Below, one piece after another: positions 39,555-48,136 of a DNA stretch of 64,000 bases. Under the pieces are notes generated by a model. It made no database searches, was not told the origin of the DNA, and saw only the letters and a program-made list of their open reading frames with translations. The translations under genes and the position numbers were made by a program. The DNA comes from Ignavibacteriota bacterium (GTDB taxonomy: Bacteria; Bacteroidota; Ignavibacteria; Kapaibacteriales; UBA2268). Where the stretch lies: positions 1,028,381 to 1,092,380 of the forward strand of contig JAHBUQ010000001.1 in the NCBI GenBank assembly GCA_019637995.1, in the 5' to 3' direction. Position 1 is the first letter of the stretch, and every line of letters starts with the position of its first letter.

Positions 39555-39597
39555 CAATGGAGCTTGCTCAACGATAGAGAAATTTGTGAAGATGTGA
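39555..39597 (+). pseudogene. Relic 3' end of a T9SS cargo gene
   Basis: In frame from 39556 the sequence reads NGACSTIEKFVKM and stop, nearly the same as the end of the gene closing at 38916 (NGACSIIEKFVKL). The 43-nt segments 38874-38916 and 39555-39597 match at about 34 positions. Downstream, the relic continues into the same flank as the gene ending at 11499, including a shared palindrome. The body of the gene is gone; hicAB lies between the two tails. Confidence 0.75.
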
Positions 39598-39631
39598 TTT
39601 TGTTGAAAGTTGAAAGTTAAAATAATATTCA

Positions 39632-39659
39632 GCAACAAAGGGCTTCAGCCCTTTGCAGC
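39632..39659. repeat. Intergenic palindrome related to that at 11423-11450
   Basis: Arms CAAAGGGCT and AGCCCTTTG around TC. Positions 39632-39655 equal the reverse complement of 11427-11450. It follows the relic T9SS tail by about 35 nt. Confidence 0.8.
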
Positions 39660-39724
39660 AGAAGGGAAAATGCCGCTATGACGAATTTTTCATTGATTGA
39701 ATTGATTATTCAGTTCAAAACAGA

Positions 39725-40831
39725 TCAATCTATATAAATTCGGGGTACACGCTCTTTAATTGCCGTCGTGATTTCATAAGGGATTGTCCCCATTACCTCA
39801 GCCAGTTCATAAGCTGTAATGGTATCATTTCCCTGTACGCCAAGGAAAACGACTTCATCACCGATTGTTACATCATCATTTCCAACATCAATCAGGCATT
39901 GGTCCATACAAATAGTCCCGACAAGCTTATATCTCCTGCCGTGAATGAGGCAATCTGCTTTACCGGATAATATTCTGTGATAACCATCGCCGTATCCAAA
40001 AGGCACAACTGCCACTTTTTTCTGAGAGTCGGAGATATATTTCAAGCTGTATCCAACGTTATCACCTTCAGAAACAGTGTTAATATTAATTACTTTTGAT
40101 TTAAGTGTCATTACCGGCTTTAAATCCAACTTTTGGGACATATTTTCAAAATCCATATATCCATATAGCGAAATTCCGCATCTTGCAATGTTATACTTAG
40201 GGTCAGAGAAATTAAGCACACCCCCGCTGTTAAGAGAATGTATATATTTGAAATTATACCCGGCGGCTTTTAATTTTTCGATTGTATCATCAAATTGATT
40301 CAACTGATAATTGGCAAAAGTTCTGTCATCAAGCTCTGAGCTTGCTAAATGAGTGAGAATGCCAATCATTTCAATGCCGGCAAGACGGCTTGATTCATTC
40401 ATAAATTCAATTGCATTCTCAGGTTTAATACCATCACGATTCATCCCTGAATTGATAAAAAGATGAGTTTTGATTTTCATATTTCGCTTGACTGCCTCTT
40501 CCGACAACTTTCTCAAAACTTCAAAGTCCTCAACAGAAGCCTGAAGATTATATGCCGCATAAAAGTCAATATCTAATTCAGTGCCCGGAATCAGAATAAA
40601 AATTTCACCGGTGTCTCCTTCTCTTCTAAGTCTTACGGCTTCATCTGCAAATGCAACTCCGATGACATCAACACCTTCTTTTCTTAGCTCTTGAGCTATT
40701 CTCACAGCGCCATGTCCGTAAGCATCAGCCTTGATTACAGGCATTATATCAGAATTTCCTGCTGCCTTACGAATCATTTTTAAATTGTGCCGCAAATTAA
40801 ATAAGTTTATTTCAGCTATTGTCGAACGCAT
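39725..40831 (-). CDS. alr: Alanine racemase
   Basis: PLP enzyme that makes D-alanine for peptidoglycan. PLP Lys is K34 in PVIKADAYGHGA, and the second catalytic base Tyr is Y261 in VGYSLKY. Other family motifs are THLASSELDD, RCGISLYGY and GTICMDQCLID. The length of 368 residues is normal. It is a single gene; the relic T9SS flank lies just past its 3' end, and the PorE-like gene diverges from its promoter side. Confidence 0.97.
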   Translation of the reverse strand: MRSTIAEINLFNLRHNLKMIRKAAGNSDIMPVIKADAYGHGAVRIAQELRKEGVDVIGVAFADEAVRLRREGDTGEIFILIPGTELDIDFYAAYNLQASVEDFEVLRKLSEEAVKRNMKIKTHLFINSGMNRDGIKPENAIEFMNESSRLAGIEMIGILTHLASSELDDRTFANYQLNQFDDTIEKLKAAGYNFKYIHSLNSGGVLNFSDPKYNIARCGISLYGYMDFENMSQKLDLKPVMTLKSKVININTVSEGDNVGYSLKYISDSQKKVAVVPFGYGDGYHRILSGKADCLIHGRRYKLVGTICMDQCLIDVGNDDVTIGDEVVFLGVQGNDTITAYELAEVMGTIPYEITTAIKERVPRIYID

Positions 40832-40949
40832 AATAATTTTTTATTTTAATCAAAATTGCTTATTTTCAAATATATTATTTGGTAAAGAATTAATATTTAG
40901 TGACGATTATATTAAAAATATGCTATAAAACAATTTTGATGGTGAGAAA

Positions 40950-42713
40950 ATGAATAGAAATAATATCGCAAAATTATTTAATTTGAAAATATTATTTTTT
41001 TTGTGTTTAATTTATATCATTCCTACTCTGGAATCCTGCAAAACTGCTGAAGTATGCCCGGAAATCAAAGCTTCAGGGAATGCCTCATCGAATGTAAATA
41101 CTCCTGATGACCAGCTTTCGCCTTTCATTTTTGATAAAGATGTTTTTTACACAAACAGAAATCGCAAAGCACAGAAATTTTCGATGATGACAGGTGTTCT
41201 TCGTAAAGATGAGATTATCAATACTATTCCTCTTAAGGATGTAAATATTAACTCTATCAGTGATGGAGGATTAATTAAGCTGTACCGCAAGAATATTCTG
41301 AACAGAACATTTGCTTATTTTGCAGGAATAACAACTACTACAAAAGTACCGAACAGCGACATTTATTTCACATATAAAAATGATAATGATAGCTGGGTTT
41401 TGCCTGTTATGCCTGAAAATATAAATTCTGAATATTACGAATCATATCCCGCACTTTCTTATGACGGCAATCTTCTTGTTTTTGCATCAGATCGCCCTGG
41501 TGGGCTTGGCGGGATTGACCTGTACGTATCTGTAAAAAATGAAAATGGCATATGGTCGCAACCGATTAATCTCGGTAAAGATATCAATACTGAAGGAGAT
41601 GATATTGCTCCTTTTATAAACCTTGACGGAAGTCTCATTTATTCAACAAATGGTAGGAATGAAAGCAATACATTTGATGTATTTATAGCAAATGAAACAG
41701 AAAGAGGCATCTGGAGAAACTCACACAAACTTCCGGCACCAATAAATACAAATCACAATGAAACCGGAGCTAGTCTGTATAATAATAATATTTATTTGTC
41801 ATCTGACAGACCAGGTGGTTGTGGAGGATATGATATTTACACATTCAGACACTGCGGAGATGTTATCCTTGAAGGCATTGTAGAGGGTGAGAAGAAAGAG
41901 CTTCCGCTTGAAGGTAAACTCTATCTTCTTGACGGTAATCGTGAACTGATTAATGTTACAGAAATAAAACAAGACGGGAAATTCAGATTAGAACTTCAGC
42001 CATCAAATATTTACTATTTGCAGTATTTTAATTCATGTGTTCCGAATTATGTTCCTGAGCAGCTTGTTATCGCACCATGTTCTGATACAACTGTTGTTAA
42101 GATAATGGTAAAATTTGTCATTCCTGCATCAACACGTAAATTCGACTTTGCTAATTACAAAGTGCCATTTTTTGTTTCCGGGTATTATCACCCCAATACA
42201 CCATCAACACTTGATAATTTAAGGTTGAAATTTGCTTATAACCTCATTGGAAATGAACCCGAAACTAAGTATATCGAAAAGCCCGGTGAACAATATGATG
42301 ATTTCGCTATTATTGTACAAGGTGCTTTAGACGATGCTATCGAGCATATCGGACGTATGCTCGAAAATACAAATGAGGATTGTATCAGAAATCAAAGAAG
42401 CTTCAAAATTAAAGTCAATGGATTTGCAGACCCAAGACCTATTTCAGACTTCTCAAAATATGCAGATGAAAGCATTAATGATAATATCTTGAAATTCTCA
42501 ATCGAGAAAAACGCCATTATTGACAATTCAAAACTTTCGCTTCTCAGGGCTTATTTTACAGCAAAATATATAATGACAAAACTCAAACCGAAGGTTACTA
42601 ACGAACAATTCTCAATGATAAAATGGGAAATTGAAGGACTCGGTATTGACGAAAGTGATAAGACAAATGAGCTTAAAAGGCGTGTAAACATTGAAATTGG
42701 AGTTGTAGAATAA
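40950..42713 (+). CDS. PorE-like lipoprotein: PD40 propeller, CRD and OmpA-like domain
   Basis: Outer-membrane lipoprotein with lipobox LESC (Cys at 30). A PD40/WD40-like propeller (about 60-300) shows SYPALSYDGNLLVFASDRPGG, then IYSTNGRNESNTFDVF and IYLSSDRPGGCGGYDIY. It is followed by a carboxypeptidase-regulatory-like beta-sandwich (about 308-370: VILEGIVEGEKKELPLEGKL) and a divergent OmpA-like peptidoglycan-binding end (FKIKVNGFADPRP, then RAYFTAKYIM and RRVNIEIG). This order matches PorE of the T9SS, which ties the outer-membrane complex to peptidoglycan, although the N-terminal TPR part of PorE is absent. A T9SS role suits the many cargo genes around it but is not proven. Confidence 0.7.
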   Translation: MNRNNIAKLFNLKILFFLCLIYIIPTLESCKTAEVCPEIKASGNASSNVNTPDDQLSPFIFDKDVFYTNRNRKAQKFSMMTGVLRKDEIINTIPLKDVNINSISDGGLIKLYRKNILNRTFAYFAGITTTTKVPNSDIYFTYKNDNDSWVLPVMPENINSEYYESYPALSYDGNLLVFASDRPGGLGGIDLYVSVKNENGIWSQPINLGKDINTEGDDIAPFINLDGSLIYSTNGRNESNTFDVFIANETERGIWRNSHKLPAPINTNHNETGASLYNNNIYLSSDRPGGCGGYDIYTFRHCGDVILEGIVEGEKKELPLEGKLYLLDGNRELINVTEIKQDGKFRLELQPSNIYYLQYFNSCVPNYVPEQLVIAPCSDTTVVKIMVKFVIPASTRKFDFANYKVPFFVSGYYHPNTPSTLDNLRLKFAYNLIGNEPETKYIEKPGEQYDDFAIIVQGALDDAIEHIGRMLENTNEDCIRNQRSFKIKVNGFADPRPISDFSKYADESINDNILKFSIEKNAIIDNSKLSLLRAYFTAKYIMTKLKPKVTNEQFSMIKWEIEGLGIDESDKTNELKRRVNIEIGVVE

Positions 42714-42825
42714 CTTTTTTTGCAATAATATTTTTTCTCTTAACATAAATTACTTATTTTAGTAAATTATAAACTTGTATTTTAGTTTTTTAATATTCAT
42801 GTAATTTTCAATTAAGGAGTGCTTA

Positions 42826-43158
42826 ATGGAAGAGATGTACAACGATGGCTTTACAAGTGAAGACATTGAACAAAACAAAGTGATGTCACTACTTGCCTAC
42901 ATTATATTTTTTATCCCTCTTCTGGCTGCTAAAGATTCAAAATTCGCCAGATATCATGCTAATCAGGGATTAGTATTGCTTTTACTAGGAATCTCAATTT
43001 CACTTGTTTCAAGTATTATTCCAATCATCGGTTGGTTCATAATTGGACCTTTAGGAACAATTTTTGTTATAGTTCTTGCTGTGATGGGAATTATCAATGC
43101 ATTAAATGGTAAAGCTAAACCACTCCCTCTAATAGGTGGAATTAGTTTGATCAAATAA
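42826..43158 (+). CDS. DUF4870-family small membrane protein
   Basis: 110-residue protein with an acidic N-terminus and three to four hydrophobic segments (about 22-36, 47-66, 68-90). KFARYHANQGLVLLLL is the DUF4870/Tic20-like signature. Function is unknown. A strong AAGGAG (42813-42818) lies 7 nt before the ATG, and a good terminator follows, so it is a single-gene unit. Confidence 0.8.
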   Translation: MEEMYNDGFTSEDIEQNKVMSLLAYIIFFIPLLAAKDSKFARYHANQGLVLLLLGISISLVSSIIPIIGWFIIGPLGTIFVIVLAVMGIINALNGKAKPLPLIGGISLIK

Positions 43159-43182
43159 GTCATATTTCTTTTTAGCTTTCGG

Positions 43183-43224
43183 GCTCAAATACTTTCATAG
43201 ATTGTATTTGAGCTTTATTTTTTT
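43183..43224 (+). terminator. Rho-independent terminator after the DUF4870 gene
   Basis: Perfect 10-bp stem GCTCAAATAC/GTATTTGAGC with an 11-nt loop, followed by TTTATTTTTTT. Confidence 0.9.
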
Positions 43225-43303
43225 GCATATTTATAAATCTCCAAGATTTAGAATTATATAAGCAAGTTATTAATTATAAGTTACTCAGTATAAATGGCAA
43301 TTG

Positions 43304-44767
43304 TTACTTAAGATTACTTAAAAATTCCTCAGCTAATTTTAAGGAACTTTCGAGTTTATCTTTTTCCATATTATCAATTTGGTGGATTATAAGTTTCATC
43401 CTTGGATTTTGAGCAAGCACATCACGATTTTTGAAAATAAATCTTCTGTAGAGAGCATCCCAGATATCGCACCATTCATCTTTTTTATAATCACTCATTT
43501 TCAGGATATAATTTGAGCCTGATAAATAAGGTTTAGTACTCATCAATCCACCGTCTGCATACTGGCTCATTCCGTAAACATTAGGAACCATCACCCATTC
43601 ATAAGCATCTACAAACATTTCCATAAACCAATTATAAACCTCATCAGGGTTAAATTCGCATAATTGCATAAAATTTCCCAATACCATAAGCCGCTCAATA
43701 TGATGACACCAGCCGTGCTTGAGGTTTTTTTTGATTGAATCGTCAATAGGCTTGATGCCGGTTTCACCTGTCCAAAATGATTTCGGAATACTTCTTTCAG
43801 CTTTCCAGAAATTGGAATTTCTCTGGCGATTACCTTCAATTACATAAACAGCACGGATGAACTCCCGCCAACCGATTATCTGCCGAATAAAACCCTCAAG
43901 TGAATTGAGGGGATAATCATAATCGTCATGAAATTCCAAAGCTCTGTTTACGATATACTGAGGCGATAAAATACCTGTATTCATAAATGGTGTAAGCACT
44001 GAATGAAAAAGAAACACCTCTTCAGACAGAATCGCATCCTGAAAAGCTCCATAATTTTCCATTCGTGTCTTAAGAAATTCATCCAAAAATTGAATTGCAG
44101 ATTGAAATGTTACGGGATATTTGAATTCTTCAGCTCTTCCGGGATTATCAGGAAAATGTTTGTTTATATAATCAATAGCCTCGTAAACATGCTTATTTTT
44201 TTCAGGAAAATTTATTTCAGGCAGTTTTACATTATCAGGCATTTTTTTTCTATTTTCTGTATCAAAACTCCATTTACCACCAATCGGTTTTCCATCTTTG
44301 ATAAGAATATCCAATTTTTTTCTTTGTTTAATATAAAAATCTGCCATTAAATATTTGCCATCATCGAAGTATGAAGCTGCTTCATCATGTTTGATCATAA
44401 AATTAGGAGTATTGTAAAGTTTTCTAGTCATACCATATTTTCTGCAAAGACTGTTAATTTCAATTTCCATGTGATAATCAACAGTTTCAACGTGATGGAT
44501 TTTTTTTACTCCTCTTTCAGAAAGCATTTTGAAAATATCTTCAAGTGAATTGCTTCTCCAGAAGGCAATATAGTCAACATCATAGCCATATTTTGTAAGG
44601 TACTCTTCATAGAATTTCATACTTGCCCTATGAAGAACAAGTTTTTGTTTATGAAATTTTCTTGATGTAAAATACAAGCTTTCTTCCACAATGAAAACTT
44701 TTCTATTTGTTTTGATGCAAGGATTATATTCGTAAATATGATTAGGAAAAATTAGTGAAACTTCCAT
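43304..44767 (-). CDS. Photolyase/cryptochrome-related protein (DPRP, FeS-BCP type) with altered cluster ligands
   Basis: Flavoprotein of the prokaryotic (6-4) photolyase/cryptochrome branch. Motifs fit: HHIERLMVLGNFMQL, NWFMEMFVDAYEWVMVPNVYGMSQYADGGLMSTKPY and SGSNYILKMSDY. In typical members SDY is followed by C-x-x-C and, some 15 residues later, a third Cys that bind a [4Fe-4S] cluster. Here the stretch is SDYKKDEWCDIWDALYRRF: the C-x-x-C pair is gone and the loop is shortened, leaving one Cys. The cluster is probably absent. The ATG at 44767 is preferred over the upstream TTG because GAGAG precedes it. Repair or light-sensing activity cannot be told from sequence alone. Confidence 0.85.
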   Translation of the reverse strand: MEVSLIFPNHIYEYNPCIKTNRKVFIVEESLYFTSRKFHKQKLVLHRASMKFYEEYLTKYGYDVDYIAFWRSNSLEDIFKMLSERGVKKIHHVETVDYHMEIEINSLCRKYGMTRKLYNTPNFMIKHDEAASYFDDGKYLMADFYIKQRKKLDILIKDGKPIGGKWSFDTENRKKMPDNVKLPEINFPEKNKHVYEAIDYINKHFPDNPGRAEEFKYPVTFQSAIQFLDEFLKTRMENYGAFQDAILSEEVFLFHSVLTPFMNTGILSPQYIVNRALEFHDDYDYPLNSLEGFIRQIIGWREFIRAVYVIEGNRQRNSNFWKAERSIPKSFWTGETGIKPIDDSIKKNLKHGWCHHIERLMVLGNFMQLCEFNPDEVYNWFMEMFVDAYEWVMVPNVYGMSQYADGGLMSTKPYLSGSNYILKMSDYKKDEWCDIWDALYRRFIFKNRDVLAQNPRMKLIIHQIDNMEKDKLESSLKLAEEFLSNLK

Positions 44768-44959
44768 AATACTCTCAATCAAAATTATTTTTAAAATTTA
44801 ATTTTATACAATATCAAAAGTAAATAAAAAATTTTCATTTTAATAAAATTTTTCAAATATTTATTAATATTAATTATAATATTTGTTTAATTCTAAAAAA
44901 ATCAATAATTTTGCTAATATATTTTACGATTGTTGAATTTAGTTTTACGAGAATTTATC

Positions 44960-45967
44960 ATGAAAAGGTATCTTATAATATTTTTTTTATTGTTAGGAAT
45001 TTCTAAGTTGTATTCACAGGGAGCAGTCAATAGCCCGGCTGTTATATTTCAATTTATTGAAAAATCTCCAATTATGTATCAATTCTCAGAACTTAAAGAT
45101 ACAATTTTGCCACCTGACAGGTCAAAGAATGTATTAGAGAACAAGTACAGGCGCATTGTTGATGGTGATGAAATCTTTGTAATAGAATATGATGATGAAA
45201 TTTTCAGCAACGAACTTTACATTTTGGGTATGAGTTTATTGAATTCCGGAAATTATGATGATGCTGCAAGTAAATTTAAGCTACTTTATGAAAATTTCCC
45301 TGATTTTTATAAAGCATTAACTTTGCAGGGACTTTGTCTACTTAAAAAAGGCAATGCAGATGACGCACTTGACTTATTGAGAGACGCAATCAGTGAAAAT
45401 TTTATTGATTTTGAAGCACATCTGTTACTTGCTGATTTGTATGATGAGATGGGATTGATAGATGTAGCAATCAGACATGTCCTTTTTGCAAATATAATTA
45501 ATCGCAATAATCCTGAAATCAATAACAAAAGACTTGAAATTTTTAAAAAGAAAGGATTTAGCAATGTAGAATGGTTTTTTGTTCCGCAAATAAAATATAA
45601 AGCAAGTAAAAGCGACGTTGAAATGATAGTTAAAGAGCAATATACCGGATACGCAATGGCTGAATCCCTTTGGAAGTTTGATGATGAATATCGAAAAACC
45701 AAAAGTGACCCTGATGCAGAGATTAATTTGAACAGAACTTATGAATGTATTTCAACACATGCAGCAGCTGTTTCGCGATTTCCAATGTATTTCGATACTC
45801 CTGAAGGCAAATGCTTCAAAGCCGCTTTAGAAAATAAAATGGTAAGCGAATTTGTATATTTCGAAATTATATTACCTGATTATCCGGCAGAGGCATTGAA
45901 ATTATCAGAAACCAGAATCCACAAAATTGCAAATTATATAATAAACGCCAGAGGCGAAGTTAAATAA
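44960..45967 (+). CDS. Secreted TPR-repeat protein of unknown function
   Basis: The ATG at 44960 begins a signal peptide (MKRYLIIFFLLLGISKLYSQ); the in-frame TTG ten codons upstream is less likely. Residues ~85-180 form two to three TPR units (NELYILGMSLLNSGNYDDAASKFKLL; ALTLQGLCLLKKGNADDALDLLRDA; FEAHLLLADLYDEMGLIDVAIRHV). The C-terminal half (about 190-335) is alpha/beta and not recognised. No sorting domain is present, so it is probably periplasmic. ppk1 starts 34 bp downstream on the same strand. Confidence 0.65.
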   Translation: MKRYLIIFFLLLGISKLYSQGAVNSPAVIFQFIEKSPIMYQFSELKDTILPPDRSKNVLENKYRRIVDGDEIFVIEYDDEIFSNELYILGMSLLNSGNYDDAASKFKLLYENFPDFYKALTLQGLCLLKKGNADDALDLLRDAISENFIDFEAHLLLADLYDEMGLIDVAIRHVLFANIINRNNPEINNKRLEIFKKKGFSNVEWFFVPQIKYKASKSDVEMIVKEQYTGYAMAESLWKFDDEYRKTKSDPDAEINLNRTYECISTHAAAVSRFPMYFDTPEGKCFKAALENKMVSEFVYFEIILPDYPAEALKLSETRIHKIANYIINARGEVK

Positions 45968-46001
45968 CAGACTTGTTTTTATAAGAGAAGATACTGATAC
46001 A

Positions 46002-48131
46002 ATGAGAAATATACCAGCTTCAAGAATTACCGGAAAACTACGCACAAAAAACAGCAATGGAAAGTCATTGACCTCTTATGATTTGTATTTCAATCGTGAA
46101 CTTAGTTTGATTGAATTTCAGCGAAGAGTATTAAGTGAAGCCGAAAATCCAAAACAACCTCTATTGGAGAGATTGAAATTTTGTTCTATTTTAAGCTCAA
46201 ATTTAGATGAATTTTTTATGATAAGGGTTGCCGGACTTAAAAGCCAGATAGCTGGTGATGTGGTTGAGCTTTCTTATGACGGAATGACTCCAAAGCAACA
46301 ACTAAAGGAAATCCGCAAAAGATTACTGCCAATTTATAAGAATCAGGAAAAAATCATCAAGGAACAGATATTCCCTGAATTAGCTTCAAACGGTGTGGTG
46401 ATAGACCATTACAACAATTTAAATGACAATGACAAATCTGATTTGAAGGAATATTTTCTTACTGAATTACTTCCTGTTCTGACTCCACTTTCGTTGGGAC
46501 CTGCAAATCCATTTCCAAGATTGATTAACAGAAGCTTGAATATTGCATTTGTACTAAGTGACGGAAAAGATGATTATATAGAAAAGAATGTTGCTTTTAT
46601 TCAGGTTCCAAACGTATTGCCAAGGTTTATTAATATTCCCAATGAAACCGGTATCAGATATGTTCTGATTGAGCATATTATCATTTCTTTTGCGGATATT
46701 ATTTTCCCCGGATTAAGAATTGAAGCAGCAAATACCTTTCGGGTAACCCGTGACGCTGACTTTGAAATCGCAGAAGATGAAGCTGAAGATTTGCTTTCAG
46801 AGATTGCTGAACAGGTAAAATTACGCAACTGGGGACGAGCTGCAGTACGACTTGAAGTAACTGCAAAAATGCCGGATTACTTAGCAAAACTGCTTATGAA
46901 AGCTCTTGAACTCGAAGCAGATGACTTGTATATTCATGACAGACCACTTAATCTTGTTGATTTTATGGAACTAATGAAGTTAGATCTTAGAAATCTAAAA
47001 GATATCCCATTTGTATCAAAGAAAATACCTGAATTTGATGGTGAATTTGATGATATGTTTAATTATTTAAAATCAAATGAGATACTTGTACATCATCCAT
47101 TTGATACTTTTTCGGGTTCGACTGTAAAACTTATTTCAGACGCAGCTTGCGACCCTGATGTCCTTGCTATAAAGATTACACTTTATCGTGCCGGAAGTAA
47201 TTCTGAAGTAGTGGAATCACTAAAAAAAGCTGCCGAAAACGGAAAATATGTTACTGCATTTGTGGAGCTTAAAGCCAGATTTGACGAAGAGAAAAATATA
47301 ATATGGGCTAAAGCTCTCGAACAGTCAGGCGCTCATGTCATATATGGAGTACCCGGACTGAAAACGCATTGTAAAATTGCATTAGTTGTTAGACGAGAAT
47401 CCGGTAAAATTAAAACCTATATACACTTGTCTACAGGTAATTATAATCAGGTAACTGCTCGTCTTTATACTGATATTGGATACTTCACATCTAATGAAAA
47501 ATTCGGTCAGGATGCTACTCATCTTTTCAATTACCTTACTGCATATTCTTACCACAAAGACTGGAATCATCTAATTGTTGCGCCTGTTGACCTTAAAAAC
47601 AGAATTCTGGAAATGATTGAACGTGAAATTGAACTACATACGCCTGAAAATCCGGGAATGATTTTCGCTAAAATGAACTCTCTTGCCCATAGGGAAGTAA
47701 TTCCCGCTCTATACAAAGCATCTCAGAATGGTGTAAAGATTCGTCTTCTGGTTCGAGGAATTTGCTGCCTGAAGCCTGATGTTCCGGGTTTCAGTGAAAA
47801 CATTGAAGTAAAGAGTATTATTGGTAGATTCTTAGAACATAGCAGAATATTTTACTTCAAAAACGGAGGAAACGAAGAGTATTATTTGTCAAGTGCCGAC
47901 TGGATGTCTCGAAATCTGCAGAGAAGAGTGGAGTTAATGTTTCCAATACTTGATGATTCTCTAAAACAGCAGTTATGGAATATTTTGAATATTTATTGGG
48001 ATGATAACTGCAACTCATGGAGACTTTTAAATTCCGGAGAGTATGAAAAAATCAAGTGTCCCGAAGATGAAGAACCTATATCAGCTCAAGACTATTTTCT
48101 TGAAGAAATCCGCAATTATAAGTTGTTTTAA
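46002..48131 (+). CDS. ppk1: Polyphosphate kinase 1
   Basis: Reversibly transfers the ATP gamma-phosphate to polyphosphate. The N-terminal domain begins with YFNRELSLIEFQRRVLSEA and continues LSSNLDEFFMIRVAGL. The autophosphorylated His is H475 in YIHLSTGNYN, and the second conserved His lies in FLEHSRIFYF. Both phospholipase-D-like C-terminal domains are present, and 709 residues is the usual length. It is followed after 5 bp by the ABC permease gene. Confidence 0.97.
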   Translation: MRNIPASRITGKLRTKNSNGKSLTSYDLYFNRELSLIEFQRRVLSEAENPKQPLLERLKFCSILSSNLDEFFMIRVAGLKSQIAGDVVELSYDGMTPKQQLKEIRKRLLPIYKNQEKIIKEQIFPELASNGVVIDHYNNLNDNDKSDLKEYFLTELLPVLTPLSLGPANPFPRLINRSLNIAFVLSDGKDDYIEKNVAFIQVPNVLPRFINIPNETGIRYVLIEHIIISFADIIFPGLRIEAANTFRVTRDADFEIAEDEAEDLLSEIAEQVKLRNWGRAAVRLEVTAKMPDYLAKLLMKALELEADDLYIHDRPLNLVDFMELMKLDLRNLKDIPFVSKKIPEFDGEFDDMFNYLKSNEILVHHPFDTFSGSTVKLISDAACDPDVLAIKITLYRAGSNSEVVESLKKAAENGKYVTAFVELKARFDEEKNIIWAKALEQSGAHVIYGVPGLKTHCKIALVVRRESGKIKTYIHLSTGNYNQVTARLYTDIGYFTSNEKFGQDATHLFNYLTAYSYHKDWNHLIVAPVDLKNRILEMIEREIELHTPENPGMIFAKMNSLAHREVIPALYKASQNGVKIRLLVRGICCLKPDVPGFSENIEVKSIIGRFLEHSRIFYFKNGGNEEYYLSSADWMSRNLQRRVELMFPILDDSLKQQLWNILNIYWDDNCNSWRLLNSGEYEKIKCPEDEEPISAQDYFLEEIRNYKLF

Positions 48132-48136
48132 CCATT

